From Nocardioides silvaticus (GTDB taxonomy: Bacteria > Actinomycetota > Actinomycetes > Propionibacteriales > Nocardioidaceae), in NCBI RefSeq assembly GCF_003160695.1, contig NZ_QGDD01000001.1:744001-808000 (forward strand): DNA of 64,000 bases, given 5' to 3'. Both the position numbers and the translations under genes were made by a program. Positions 24,537-35,140 of this stretch are shown here, piece after piece. The notes under the pieces are model-generated. The model saw only the letters and a program-made list of their open reading frames with translations, made no database searches and was not told the DNA's origin. Every line of letters begins with the position of its first letter. Position 1 is the stretch's first letter.

Positions 24537-25853
24537 ATGTCCCTCAGACTCCCGAGGGCTCTGCGTACCGGCATTCTCGGTCTCGTTACAGCCCTGATCG
24601 CTGCCCTTCTCACCTTCGCCGGCTTCGTCGGCCCGACTCCTGCTCATGCCGCGGCCGCGCCAGCGACGAGCGATCCCGTCTACCACGCCGTCAGCGGCGG
24701 CTCCCGCATCCAGGTCGCCGGCGCCGTCCAGTCCGGTCTCACCGCGGCCAGCTCGCTGCGCGTCGAGAACGCCCCGCGCACGGTCGACAACAAGACCGCC
24801 GACGCCAACGTCCTCAAGGGCGTGCTCGAGGCCGAGGCCATCCAGACCCGCAACTCCACCAAGAAGGTCCTCGGCGGCGTCGAGGTCACCTCCTACTCCC
24901 GGATCGCCGGCGTCAGCCTCCTCGACGGCCTGATCACCGCGAAGGCGATCGAGACCACGGCGACCGCGACGATCCGCGGCGACGACGTGTCCCGCAAGGG
25001 CCGCACCAAGTTCGTCGGCGTCAAGGTCGGCGACACCAACATCCCGCTCAACGTCCCGAAGAACACCGGGATCACGATCCCGGGCGTCATCAAGGTCGTC
25101 GTCAACGAGGTGCGCGGTCAGATCGGTGGCGACGCGCTCATCAAGTCCCAGGCGACCGGCCTGCGGATCACCCTCCTGGAGTCGCGCGACGGCCTCCGCC
25201 AGGGCGCCTCGATCGAGCTCACCCCGACGATGGCCCGGATCCTGCTGCCGGTGCCGATCGACGGCGAGCCGGCCTTCGGCTACGCCTACTCCTCGCGGGT
25301 CGCCGCCCACGTCGGCGACGAGGTCAACGTGATGTCCGCGCCGACCTCGATCGTCATCTGCCCGGCGGGCGGCACCTCCGGCGTCCCGCTGGAGAACGCC
25401 GCCGCTCGCGCGGTCCTGCCCGGCATCGTCCAGGCGCGGGGTCTCGGCAACTACGCCGACGCCACCGTCACCAGCCGCAAGACGGTCGCGAAGATGCAGG
25501 CCAAGATCGGGGCCGTCGACCTGCTCGGCGGGTTGATCACGCTCGACGCCGTGACGTCCACGGCACGGGTGGTGAAGGTCAAGGGCAAGAAGACGCGGAA
25601 GACCGGGAACGCGAAGATCGTCGGTCTGACGATCGCCGGCAACCCGGTCGACATCAGCGTCCGGAAGAACACCGTCATCAAGGTCCCCGGCCTGGTGAAG
25701 GTGGTCATCAACGAGCACACCCCGCTCAAGCGTCGTCCGTACGACGGTCTCGCGGTGCGGGCACTGCACGTGATCGCCCTGCCCGACGCGCCCGAGGACA
25801 TCGCGGGCATCGACATCGAGCTCGGCGTCGCGGCGGCCTGGGTCCGGCCCTGA
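24537..25853 (+). CDS. Secreted protein with two copies of a beta-rich domain
   Basis: A 438-aa exported protein. A signal peptide covers about residues 1-39 (basic start, GILGLVTALIAALLTFAGFVG, cleavage after AHA). The mature part is an internal duplication. The first copy contains VTSYSRIAGVSLLDGLITAKAIETTATATIRG, FVGVKVGDTNIPLNVPKNTGITIPGVIKVVVNEV. The second contains KIGAVDLLGGLITLDAVTSTARVV, IVGLTIAGNPVDISVRKNTVIKVPGLVKVVINEH. Such repeats occur in actinobacterial surface proteins of unknown role (choice-of-anchor-P-like). No sortase motif is visible. Convergent with the FAD enzyme at 25940, with a strong shared terminator. Confidence 0.83.
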   Translation: MSLRLPRALRTGILGLVTALIAALLTFAGFVGPTPAHAAAAPATSDPVYHAVSGGSRIQVAGAVQSGLTAASSLRVENAPRTVDNKTADANVLKGVLEAEAIQTRNSTKKVLGGVEVTSYSRIAGVSLLDGLITAKAIETTATATIRGDDVSRKGRTKFVGVKVGDTNIPLNVPKNTGITIPGVIKVVVNEVRGQIGGDALIKSQATGLRITLLESRDGLRQGASIELTPTMARILLPVPIDGEPAFGYAYSSRVAAHVGDEVNVMSAPTSIVICPAGGTSGVPLENAAARAVLPGIVQARGLGNYADATVTSRKTVAKMQAKIGAVDLLGGLITLDAVTSTARVVKVKGKKTRKTGNAKIVGLTIAGNPVDISVRKNTVIKVPGLVKVVINEHTPLKRRPYDGLAVRALHVIALPDAPEDIAGIDIELGVAAAWVRP

Positions 25854-25873
25854 CGCCGGCCTGAACCAGCTGA

Positions 25874-25916
25874 GAAGCACTGACGCCCGGGCGGACCGCC
25901 CGGGCGTCAGTGCTTC
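25874..25916. terminator. Bidirectional terminator with 21-bp perfect stem
   Basis: GAAGCACTGACGCCCGGGCG and one more base pair perfectly with the mirror arm ending GCGTCAGTGCTTC across a single central base, so all 43 bases are palindromic. It sits between the convergent genes ending at 25853 and 25940 and is followed by CTTC/short T-rich sequence on the plus strand. It probably ends transcription from both sides. Confidence 0.85.
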
Positions 25917-25939
25917 CTTCGCGTTCTCGACGGCCTGCG

Positions 25940-27700
25940 TCAGCCGAGGTCGAAGAGGTTCTTCTTGCCGGCCTTGTAGAGACGCTTGTCGATGACCTTC
26001 AGCGCCTCCCACTCCGGCGGCCGGTGCAGCTTGAAGATCGGCGCCGGCGAGCCGCCGACCCCGGACTCGGCCAGGATCGCGTTGGCGGCCTGGCGTCCGG
26101 ACTCGTTGGCGCCCTCCATCGTCGCGAGGTCGACGTTGGTGCGGCAGAAGTCGCCGGACATGAACAGGTTGCTGATCCCGGTCCGCGCGGTCGGGCGCAG
26201 CTTCCAGGAGTTGATCGTGTTGATGAGCAGCGGCTCGTCGTTGGTGTTGGCCTGGCGGCTGGGGTCCCACGCGATCGCCGGGTCGAGGTGCCAGGAGTGC
26301 AGCACGTCGTCGGGCAGCACCGAGCGGCCGGTGTCCTCCAGCGAGGCCTTCATCTGCGCCCACGTCTCGGTGAAGATCTCCTCACGGGTGCACCGGTTGG
26401 CCGGCTTGCCGTAGACGATGCCCGGCACCGTCCAGTCGGAGATGTCGACCGAGAGGCAGTCCACCGCGTTGCCGTCGCCGTACGTCGCAGCGAAGTCGTT
26501 GGTCCAGTGCGGGGCCTGCGAGATGCCGGTGAGCGACCAGGGCGAGTCGATGAAGGCGATGTGGCCGGCGGTGATGTCGACCGGTCGCTTCAGGTAGAAC
26601 TGGATGCCGTTCATCCAGTCGGTGACCAGCCCCTTCAGCCCTTCCAGGCTGGGGTCGGCGTCCAGCACCCCGGCCGAGAGCAGGGGTACGACGCGCTCGA
26701 CCGGCATCGCGGAGACGAACCAGTCGGCCTCGATCGTCGACGGCCCGGTCGGCGTGGTGGCCCGGGCACCGGTGATCCGGCCCGACGCCACGGCGAGCCC
26801 GGTGATCGTCGTCCCGTTCTCGAACCGGACGCCGCGGCCGCGCAGGTAGGTGACCCAGGGGTCGATCCAGACCTCGTTGGTCGGACCGTTGAGGATCTGG
26901 TCCGGCGGCCGCCCGTTGGTGCCGACGCCGGCGAAGGAGTAGAGGAACGCCTCGGCCATGTTGCCGATCGTGCGGGTGCTGGCGATCTCCTCCTTGGCGG
27001 CGACGAGAGAGCGGGTCAGGCCGCGCGCGGCGACCGTCTGGTACTCCTTGTTGCGCTTCGACGCTCGCACGAAGTCCCACCACGACGTGCTCTCCCACTG
27101 TCCGTGCCGGCGCTCGTCGCAGCTGCTGAGGAACACCACGAGCCGGGTCGCGAAGTAGGTCGCGTCCAACGGCTTCACCATCGAGCCGCGGAGCAGCTCC
27201 CGCACGATGAACCGCTTCAGGTCGGCCGGTCGGGCGAGGTGACGGGGGTCCGGGATCAGGCCGAACAGGTTCATGTCGTTGCGGCCGCCGGACCGCGGGA
27301 ACAGCGGGACGCCCGCGCTGACGAGGTTGTCGAAGACGCCGTTCTCGTTGGTGCCGAAGGGGATCCGCGCCATCGTGTCGGGGATGTGGCTGTAGAAGCC
27401 CGGGAAGAACCGGAAGCCGTGCTCACCCGGCAGCGGACGACGCCCGCCCGCGGCCGTGCCGGCCACGGGGAAGCTGCGCGCCTTGCCGCCGAGCGCCTTG
27501 CGCTCGTACACCGTCACCTCGAAGCCGCGATCGATGAGCTCGTGGGCAGCGGCCAGTCCGGCCATGCCGCCGCCGAGCACCGCGACCCGGCGGCGTTCGA
27601 CCGCGAGCGCGGGCGAGATCGGCCCCACCGATGTCGCCGCGAGAGCGGCTGCTGCGGCACCTGACCCGCGCAGCACGTTGCGTCGAGAAACCGTCCCCAT
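25940..27700 (-). CDS. Tat-exported FAD-dependent amine-oxidase/desaturase-like protein
   Basis: A 586-aa flavoprotein. It starts MGTVSRRNVLRGSGAAAAALAATS, a twin-arginine signal (SRRNVLRG). The FAD motif RRVAVLGGGMAGLAAAHEL follows near residue 48, then VYERKALGGKARS and GEHGFRFFPGFYSH, the pattern of phytoene-desaturase/hydroxysqualene-dehydroxylase-like enzymes. The C-terminal NLFMSGDFCRTNVDLATMEGANESGRQAA closes the FAD site. Substrate unknown, possibly an isoprenoid or other lipid. Start ATG 27700 has AGAGGAC before it and preserves the Tat motif at the N-terminus. The divergent TetR gene shares a 22-base palindromic operator. Confidence 0.85.
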   Translation of the reverse strand: MGTVSRRNVLRGSGAAAAALAATSVGPISPALAVERRRVAVLGGGMAGLAAAHELIDRGFEVTVYERKALGGKARSFPVAGTAAGGRRPLPGEHGFRFFPGFYSHIPDTMARIPFGTNENGVFDNLVSAGVPLFPRSGGRNDMNLFGLIPDPRHLARPADLKRFIVRELLRGSMVKPLDATYFATRLVVFLSSCDERRHGQWESTSWWDFVRASKRNKEYQTVAARGLTRSLVAAKEEIASTRTIGNMAEAFLYSFAGVGTNGRPPDQILNGPTNEVWIDPWVTYLRGRGVRFENGTTITGLAVASGRITGARATTPTGPSTIEADWFVSAMPVERVVPLLSAGVLDADPSLEGLKGLVTDWMNGIQFYLKRPVDITAGHIAFIDSPWSLTGISQAPHWTNDFAATYGDGNAVDCLSVDISDWTVPGIVYGKPANRCTREEIFTETWAQMKASLEDTGRSVLPDDVLHSWHLDPAIAWDPSRQANTNDEPLLINTINSWKLRPTARTGISNLFMSGDFCRTNVDLATMEGANESGRQAANAILAESGVGGSPAPIFKLHRPPEWEALKVIDKRLYKAGKKNLFDLG

Positions 27701-27723
27701 GTGCCTGTCCTCTTCTTCCTGGA

Positions 27724-27745
27724 TAACCGACACTGGTGTCGGTTA
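27724..27745. promoter_or_regulatory. TetR operator, perfect 22-base palindrome
   Basis: TAACCGACAC-TG-GTGTCGGTTA is a perfect 10-2-10 inverted repeat in the 55-base gap between the divergent FAD-enzyme and TetR genes. It lies 24-45 bases before one start and 11-32 before the other, so a bound dimer would block both promoters. Confidence 0.85.
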
Positions 27746-27755
27746 GGCTGCGATT

Positions 27756-28388
27756 GTGTCCGACGTCACCGCCCCCGTCAACCGACCCCGACGTCGGTTG
27801 CGCGGAGCCGAGCGCCGCAGCCGGATCGAGGCTGCGGCCGTGGTCACGTTCGCCCGGCGGGGGTACGACGCGACGTCGCTCGGCGAGGTGGCGACCGCGG
27901 CCGGAGTCACCCGGACCGTGATGTACGACCACTTCCCCGACAAGCGCGCGCTGTTCCTGCACGTCATCGCCACCCAGCACGAGCTGATGCTCGGCGAGAT
28001 CGCCAGCGGGATCACCAGCGACGGTGGTCCGCGGGAACGGGTGCGGGCCACGCTGGCGTCGTACCTCCGGTTCACGCACGAGCATCCCGAGGCCCGACGA
28101 CTGCTGCTCGACCCGATCCCCTCCGGCGATCCCGAGCTCGACGCGGTCATCCGCGGCTTCCTCGAGGACCGCAGCCGCGCCATCAGCAGCCTGCTCGCGA
28201 CCGACCTCGCCAACGCCGGCGTCGACCTCGAGTCGACCAGCCTGCCGGTGATGGTCGCGGTCGTCAGCGGCGCGGCCGACGGGCTCGCCCAGTGGTGGGC
28301 GCTGCACCCCGAGGCGCCGTTCGACGACGTCGTCGACGCCGCCGCCCGGCTGCTCTGGAACGGCCTGCCGCGCGCGGGCGACCCCTAG
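27756..28388 (+). CDS. TetR-family transcriptional regulator
   Basis: A 210-aa TetR protein starting at GTG 27756. The HTH reads RRSRIEAAAVVTFARRGYDATSLGEVATAAGVTRTVMYDHFPDKRALFLHVI. The ligand domain contains LRFTHEHPEARRLLLDP. Immediately upstream is a perfect 22-base palindrome, and a second imperfect copy CAACCGAC-N6-GTCGGTTG lies inside codons 8-15 (27779-27800), an unusual intragenic operator. The target is the divergent Tat FAD enzyme and itself. Confidence 0.9.
   Translation: MSDVTAPVNRPRRRLRGAERRSRIEAAAVVTFARRGYDATSLGEVATAAGVTRTVMYDHFPDKRALFLHVIATQHELMLGEIASGITSDGGPRERVRATLASYLRFTHEHPEARRLLLDPIPSGDPELDAVIRGFLEDRSRAISSLLATDLANAGVDLESTSLPVMVAVVSGAADGLAQWWALHPEAPFDDVVDAAARLLWNGLPRAGDP
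27779..27800. promoter_or_regulatory. Second, intragenic copy of the TetR operator
   Basis: CAACCGAC-CCCGAC-GTCGGTTG has the same AACCGAC/GTCGGTT half-sites as the palindrome at 27724 but a 6-base instead of a 4-base gap between them. It lies within the start of the TetR coding sequence. It may be a roadblock or cooperative site. Confidence 0.5.
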
Positions 28389-28451
28389 CGACGCAACGGG
28401 GAGAATCGTCGTGATCAGCGGCCGATCACGACGAATCTCCCCGGTGCGTCG
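28389..28451. repeat. REP-like palindrome, copy 2 of 3
   Basis: Two 28-base arms with two mismatches around a 7-base loop (AGCGGCC). The left arm begins CGACGCAACGGGGAGAATCG and continues TCGTGATC. It exactly fills the gap between the convergent TetR (ends 28388) and guaB (ends 28455) genes. Its core matches copies at 6067 and 46888. It may act as a terminator, but the conserved sequence, not only the pairing, points to a repeat family. Confidence 0.85.
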
Positions 28452-28454
28452 GCC

Positions 28455-29966
<1,512 letters not shown>

Positions 29967-30006
29967 CTACGTGGGGTCGCGGCCTTCACCAGAACCGGGA
30001 CAGACT

Positions 30007-31491
30007 GTGACGGTGACCCCCGACCTGCCGCCGCACGTCCTGGTCCTGTTCGGCGCGACCGGCGACCTGGCCTCCCGCAAGCTGTTCCCGGGCCTCTACC
30101 GGCTGGCTGCCGCCGGCCGGCTGCCGAAGCACCTCCTGGTCATCGGCAGCGGACGCCGCTCCCCCGGCACCGACGAGGAGTTCAGGGAGCACGTCCGGGG
30201 CGCGCTCGCCGAGTTCGTCGGGGAGGTCGACGGGGCGATCGCCGACCCGCTGCTCGAGCGGATCTCGTTCGTCCCGTCCTCGGCCGACGACGGCGCGGCG
30301 CTCGCCGAGGCGGTGCGCGAGGCCGAGGACCGACTGCTGGAGGAGGCGGACTGCCTGCTGTCCGACGTACGCCGCCTGCTCTACCTCTCGATCCCGCCGT
30401 CGGCCGTCGAGGGCACCGTGGAGATGCTGGCCAAGGAGGAGCTGGTCGACCGCGCGCGGCTGGTCGCGGAGAAGCCGTTCGGCACCGACTACGCCACCGC
30501 CCGCGCGCTCGACGTGGTGCTGCGCAACGCCTTCGAGGAGAGCCAGATCTTCCGGATCGACCACTTCCTCGGCAAGGAGGCGGTGCAGAACATCCTGGCG
30601 CTGCGGTTCGCCAACGGCCTCTTCGAGCCGGCGTGGAACCGGCACACCATCGAGTCGGTGCAGATCGACGTGCCCGAGAAGCTCACCGTCGAGGGCCGCG
30701 GCAGCTTCTACGAGGGCACCGGCTGCCTGCGCGACATGGTGACCACCCACCTGTGCCAGCTGCTCGGGTTCGTCGCGCTCGAGGACCCGCACGCCTACCG
30801 CGAGTCCGCGCTGCGGGCGGCCAAGGCCGCCGTGTTCGCTGCAGTGCGTCCGCTGGACCCGGACCGGGTCGTCTTCGGCCAGTACGACGGCTACACCGAC
30901 GAGCCCGACGTCGCCCGGGACTCCGACGTCGAGACCCTCGTCGCGATCGAGATGTGGATCGACAACGACCGGTGGCGCAACGTGCCGTTCTACCTGCGCA
31001 CCGGCAAGGCGATGGCGGAGGGACGGCGCACGATCACCATCCGCTTCACCGACCCGCGGCACCGGTGGCTCAAGCCCGCCGACGGCGGCGCTCCCGCGCC
31101 CAACGAGCTGGTCATCGAGCTCGGCGACCAGCCGCGGATCGCGATCGACGTGCGGGCCAAGCGCCCGGGCCCGGACATGGACATCGTCGAGGGCGTCTTC
31201 CGCCTCGACCTGGTCTGCGACGTGCCCGACTCCGACCCGCTCGAGGCCTACGAACGGCTGCTTCTCGACGTGATGCGCGGTGACCGGACGCTGTTCATCA
31301 GCTCCCACGAGGTCGAGCGGCTCTGGGAGATCTGCCAGCCGGTGCTCGACCGGCGCCCGCCCTGCCAGCCCTACGAGCAGGGCTCCTGGGGACCGCAGGA
31401 CGCGATCGACCTGCCCTTGGGCGGGTGGCGGCTCGGCAACCACGAGCCGGACCGCTCGCTCAGTGGCGGGACCACTCCTCGCTCTGCGTGA
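30007..31491 (+). CDS. zwf: Glucose-6-phosphate 1-dehydrogenase
   Basis: A 494-aa enzyme that oxidises glucose 6-phosphate to 6-phosphogluconolactone with NADP+, feeding NADPH. The coenzyme motif [20 protein letters not shown] is at the N-terminus. The substrate site is [22 protein letters not shown] near residue 182, with the catalytic His in RIDHF, and VAEKPFGTD precedes it. GTG 30007 was chosen (GGGACA 8 bases before); ATG 29956 would add 17 residues and start on the guaB start codon. The last 32 bases overlap the convergent cydB gene. Confidence 0.95.
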   Translation: MTVTPDLPPHVLVLFGATGDLASRKLFPGLYRLAAAGRLPKHLLVIGSGRRSPGTDEEFREHVRGALAEFVGEVDGAIADPLLERISFVPSSADDGAALAEAVREAEDRLLEEADCLLSDVRRLLYLSIPPSAVEGTVEMLAKEELVDRARLVAEKPFGTDYATARALDVVLRNAFEESQIFRIDHFLGKEAVQNILALRFANGLFEPAWNRHTIESVQIDVPEKLTVEGRGSFYEGTGCLRDMVTTHLCQLLGFVALEDPHAYRESALRAAKAAVFAAVRPLDPDRVVFGQYDGYTDEPDVARDSDVETLVAIEMWIDNDRWRNVPFYLRTGKAMAEGRRTITIRFTDPRHRWLKPADGGAPAPNELVIELGDQPRIAIDVRAKRPGPDMDIVEGVFRLDLVCDVPDSDPLEAYERLLLDVMRGDRTLFISSHEVERLWEICQPVLDRRPPCQPYEQGSWGPQDAIDLPLGGWRLGNHEPDRSLSGGTTPRSA

Positions 31492-32461
31492 GCCGGAACA
31501 GGTAGACCAACGGCGGGACGACCACGACTGCTGCGAGCCCGACGGCGACGAGCAGCGCCTGCAGCGTCGCCTCGGCCCCGCCGGCATCCACGATCCTCGT
31601 CTCGTCGACGAGCAGCCACGGGTACTGGCCCACGCCCCACCCCGAGACGACCGACGCCACCGCCACGACCGCGGGCCACCGCGCGGCGGCGTAGCGACGG
31701 GTCCACACCAGCCACAGGGTCGCCGCTCCGGCGAGCGCGGAGAGGACGACGAGCGGCGCCGCCCGCCCCGTCAGGCCGTCGCTGAGGGTCGGGGCGTCGT
31801 CGAGGATCGGCACCAGGGCGCCGAGCACCACCGCGCCCGTGACCGCGCCAACGGCCACGGCCCGGACGCGCAGGACCTCCGCGAGCTGCTGCCGGTCGCC
31901 GCGGCTGGCGTCGGCGGCGAGGAAGACCCCGGCCAGGAACGCGCACGTGCCCACCGCGATCGCTCCGCCGAACAGCGACGTCGGGTTGATCCAGGACGAC
32001 CAGCGGTCCCCCGAGCCGTCGGCCGGGACCCGTCCCGACGCGATCGCACCCGCGACCGTGCCGAGGAAGAACGGCGTGAGGATCGAGGAGGCCGCGAACA
32101 GGACGCCGAAGAGCCGCGCCTGACCGAGGGTCGCGGAGAACTTGCGGAACGCGAAGCTGGCACCGCGCAGCACGATCCCGAGCAGCGCCAGCAGGAGGGG
32201 TACGACGAGCGTGGTCATCGCGGCGGCGAACGACTCGGGGAACGCGGTCCACCAGATCACGAGCACGTAGATCAGCCAGACGTGATTGGCCTCCCACACC
32301 GGCCCGATGCTGTGGTCGACCAGCGTGCGCAGCTCCGCGCCGCGCCGGGCGTCGCCGGCCGTCAGGTCGAAGAACCCGGAACCGAAGTCGGCACCGCCGA
32401 AGACGGCGTAGGCGACCACGCCGACGAACAGGGCGGCGGCCACGGCCACCTCGAGGCTCAT
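31460..32461 (-). CDS. cydB: Cytochrome bd ubiquinol oxidase subunit II
   Basis: A 333-aa integral membrane protein with 8-9 hydrophobic segments. The start [22 protein letters not shown] and [23 protein letters not shown] are hallmarks of CydB. It pairs with CydA to form the high-affinity terminal oxidase. Its start overlaps the cydA stop by 4 bases. The 3' end overlaps zwf by 32 bases on the other strand. The cydCD assembly genes that often follow are not here. Confidence 0.96.
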   Translation of the reverse strand: MSLEVAVAAALFVGVVAYAVFGGADFGSGFFDLTAGDARRGAELRTLVDHSIGPVWEANHVWLIYVLVIWWTAFPESFAAAMTTLVVPLLLALLGIVLRGASFAFRKFSATLGQARLFGVLFAASSILTPFFLGTVAGAIASGRVPADGSGDRWSSWINPTSLFGGAIAVGTCAFLAGVFLAADASRGDRQQLAEVLRVRAVAVGAVTGAVVLGALVPILDDAPTLSDGLTGRAAPLVVLSALAGAATLWLVWTRRYAAARWPAVVAVASVVSGWGVGQYPWLLVDETRIVDAGGAEATLQALLVAVGLAAVVVVPPLVYLFRLTQSEEWSRH

Positions 32462-33852
32462 CGGCGCTCCTCCCCTGCCGGCTCGGGCGCGTAGGGGCTG
32501 GGCAGGTCCTCCTCGCCGGCGCGCCATCGACGTGCCATCGACCGCAGCACGACCACGGCGCCGACCGTCATCCCGGCGTAGACGACTGCGGTGCTGCCGA
32601 GGAGCCACCACAACCCGGAGTAGCTCCCGGCCGCCTCGGAGGTCCGCATGAACCCGTAGACGATCCACGGCTGCCGGCCGACCTCGGTGGCGATCCAGCC
32701 GGCCTCGAGCGCGACGACGGCGAGCGGGCCGGCGACGACGCAGAACCGGAGGAACCAGCGGTTCTCCAGCAGGTCGCGCCGGCGCCAGCGCGCCGCCCAG
32801 AAGAGCAGGACGGCCAGCATGAGCAGCACGCCGATGCCGACCATCGACTGGAACGCCCAGTGGACGATGTTGATCGGCGGGTGCTCGTCGGCGGGGATGG
32901 TGTCGAGGCCGCGCACCGGCTCGGTGAAGCTGTTCTGCGCGAGCAGGGAGCCGAGGTAGGGGATGTCGATCGTGCCGCTGACCTCGCCGTCGTCGTACCA
33001 GCCGCCGATGCGCAGCGGTGACGGGCTCTCGGTGGTCTCGGCGAGCTCGAACGCGGCGAGCTTGGCCGGCTGCCGGTCGCCGAGGTTGCCGCCGAGGAGG
33101 TGGCCGACGAACGGCTGGCCGAGGGCGGCGACCGTGGCGAAGACGAACGGGACGAGGAAGCCGAGCCGGTGGTGGGCGTCGCGGCGGCCGCGCAGCATGC
33201 CGAAGGCGTACACGCCGGCGATGCTGAAGCCCACGACCATGTAGGCGGCGATCCACATGTGGCCGAATTGGAGTACCACCAGGTCGTTGAACATCGCTCG
33301 CCACGGGTCGACGTCGACCACCTCGCCGTTCTCCACCCGGAACCCGGTCGGCGCGTTCATCCAGGCGTTCACGGAGATGACGCAGAACGTGCCGACCACG
33401 CCGGCGACCGCCATCGGGACGACCATCAACAGGTGCCGCCGCGGTGGCATCCGCCCCCACCCGTAGAGGTAGATGCCGAGGAAGATCGCCTCCACGAAGA
33501 ACGACAGGCCCTCGAACGCGAACGGCAGGCCGAGGACGTCGCCGTAGGTGCCCATGAGCCCGGGCCAGAGCAGGCCCATCTCGAAGCTGAGGACGGTGCC
33601 CGAGACGGCGCCGATCGCGAACAGCACTGCGGAGACCTTCGCCCACCGCTTCGCGAGCCCGAGCGCGACCTGGTCGTCGCGGCGGATGCCGCGCAGGTGC
33701 ATCACGAAGATCATCGCAGGGAAGGCGACGCCGAAGCAGGCGAGCACGATGTGCCAACCGAGCGAGAGCGCCATCTGCTGGCGCGCGGGCAGCAGCCCCT
33801 CCGGATCGGTCATCACGGTCTGGAGGGCCTCGGCGATCAGCGGCGTCACCAC
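32458..33852 (-). CDS. cydA: Cytochrome bd ubiquinol oxidase subunit I
   Basis: A 464-aa membrane protein of the short Q-loop type. Haem ligands are visible: His in SLGWHIVLACFGVAFPA, His in LQFGHMWIAAYMV, and Met in IVYGFMRTSEA. Also present are LSFEMGLLWPGLMGTYGDVLGLPFAFEGLSFFVEAIFLGIYLYGW and GRQPWIVYG. The complex reduces oxygen with menaquinol and supports growth at low oxygen or when the bcc-aa3 branch is blocked. A Rex-type operator lies 42 bases upstream, implying control by NADH/NAD+ ratio. Confidence 0.97.
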   Translation of the reverse strand: MVTPLIAEALQTVMTDPEGLLPARQQMALSLGWHIVLACFGVAFPAMIFVMHLRGIRRDDQVALGLAKRWAKVSAVLFAIGAVSGTVLSFEMGLLWPGLMGTYGDVLGLPFAFEGLSFFVEAIFLGIYLYGWGRMPPRRHLLMVVPMAVAGVVGTFCVISVNAWMNAPTGFRVENGEVVDVDPWRAMFNDLVVLQFGHMWIAAYMVVGFSIAGVYAFGMLRGRRDAHHRLGFLVPFVFATVAALGQPFVGHLLGGNLGDRQPAKLAAFELAETTESPSPLRIGGWYDDGEVSGTIDIPYLGSLLAQNSFTEPVRGLDTIPADEHPPINIVHWAFQSMVGIGVLLMLAVLLFWAARWRRRDLLENRWFLRFCVVAGPLAVVALEAGWIATEVGRQPWIVYGFMRTSEAAGSYSGLWWLLGSTAVVYAGMTVGAVVVLRSMARRWRAGEEDLPSPYAPEPAGEERR

Positions 33853-33893
33853 GCCCCCGACGCTACGCCCCCGTCAGTCATGGACCACCACTT

Positions 33894-33909
33894 TGTGAAC
33901 GTTTTCACG
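33894..33909. promoter_or_regulatory. Rex-type redox operator upstream of cydAB
   Basis: TGTGAACGTTTTCACG matches the Streptomyces Rex operator TGTGAACGCGTTCACA at 13 of 16 positions and keeps both TGTGAAC/TTCAC half-sites. It lies 42 bases before the cydA start and overlaps the stop codon of the histidine kinase gene. Rex controlling cyd genes is established in Streptomyces. A CRP-like site (TGTGA-N6-TCAC) is the alternative reading. Confidence 0.72.
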
Positions 33910-35140
33910 AGAGAGTGGTCGACGGCAGTCGGACGGTGACGACCAGGCCGCCTCCCTCGCGCGGGCGTGCCTCGACCGACCCGTCGTGCGCCCGCACGAT
34001 CGCCTCGACGATCGAGAGCCCCAGACCGACGCCCCGGTCGACCACGAGGCGGTCCCCCGTCTGGCGGCGGAACGGCTGAAACAGTCCCGCGACGTCGTAC
34101 GACGACACCACCGGGCCGGTGTTCGAGACCTCGACCCGCACGCCGCCGTCCGCGCCCGGCCCGCTCACGACGCGCACCCACCCGCCGGGAGCGTTGTGCC
34201 GGATGCCGTTCTCGACCAGGTTGGCGACCAGCCGCTCCAGGAGCAGAGCGTCGCCCTCGGTGGTCGCCTCCACGGACTCCTCGGCCACCTCCACCTCGGC
34301 CTCGGCGGCCTCCGCGGCAGTCAGCTCGAGCACGTGCTCGACGATGTCGCGCAGGTCGACCGGCTGCCGGTCGAGGGTCTCGTTCTCGGCACCGGCGAGG
34401 TCGAGCAGACCGCTGATGAGCCGTGCGTGGCGGTCGTTGAGGACGAGCAGGTCCGCCCCGAGGGCGCGGAGGTCGTCCGACGCGTCCGGACGGTGCATCG
34501 CCAGCTCGACCATGGCCCGGCTGACGGTGAGCGGGGTGCGCAGCTCGTGGGAGGCGTTCGCGACGAACCGCCGCTGGCCGGCGAAGGACCGGTCGAGCCG
34601 CTCGACCATCGAGTCGAACGCGGCCGCCAGTTCCTTCACCTCGTCGTCGGGACCCTGCAGCCCGATCCGCTCGTGCAGCCCCATGTCGGCCGCGGGCGCG
34701 GACGAGATCCGGTGCGCGGTGGCCGTCACCCGGTGCAGGGGCGAGAGCACGCGACCGGCGGCGAGCCACCCCATGCCGGTCGCGACCCCACCGACCACCA
34801 GCAGTGCGACACCGCCCTGCACGAGCAGCGACTGGCCGGCTGCGTCGCGCAGCGAGTCCTCCTGCTCGGCGACCCACCTCCGGGCGTCGGGGCCGGTGAG
34901 CACGTCGCCCCCCGGCGTGCGGACCACGATCTCGTCGGGAGCGGTCGTCGGCCCCTCTTCGACCGGCAACGCGATCCGACTCTCGAACAGCACCCGCCCG
35001 CCCGAGGGCTGGAGCTGTTGGAGGAACAGGAAGTAGGTCGCGGTCAGGAGCACCACGCCCGCGGCGAAGAAGAGGCCGCCGTAGATGACGGTGAGCCGCG
35101 CGCGCAGGGTCAGCCGCCTCGGCAGGAGTCGCGCGTTCAT
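33905..35140 (-). CDS. Sensor histidine kinase
   Basis: A 411-aa membrane kinase. Two TM helices (about residues 17-37 and 105-125) flank a short extracellular domain of about 70 aa; a HAMP linker follows. The H-box is FVANASHELRTPLTVSRAMVELAM with the phosphorylated His near 205, the N-box LVANLVENGIRHNAPGG near 300, and the G-box GVGLGLSIVEAIVRAH. The ATG overlaps the response-regulator stop by 4 bases. Given the divergent transporter operon, the pair may sense an envelope or antimicrobial stress and control that operon; this is inferred from position. Confidence 0.93.
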   Translation of the reverse strand: MNARLLPRRLTLRARLTVIYGGLFFAAGVVLLTATYFLFLQQLQPSGGRVLFESRIALPVEEGPTTAPDEIVVRTPGGDVLTGPDARRWVAEQEDSLRDAAGQSLLVQGGVALLVVGGVATGMGWLAAGRVLSPLHRVTATAHRISSAPAADMGLHERIGLQGPDDEVKELAAAFDSMVERLDRSFAGQRRFVANASHELRTPLTVSRAMVELAMHRPDASDDLRALGADLLVLNDRHARLISGLLDLAGAENETLDRQPVDLRDIVEHVLELTAAEAAEAEVEVAEESVEATTEGDALLLERLVANLVENGIRHNAPGGWVRVVSGPGADGGVRVEVSNTGPVVSSYDVAGLFQPFRRQTGDRLVVDRGVGLGLSIVEAIVRAHDGSVEARPREGGGLVVTVRLPSTTLS

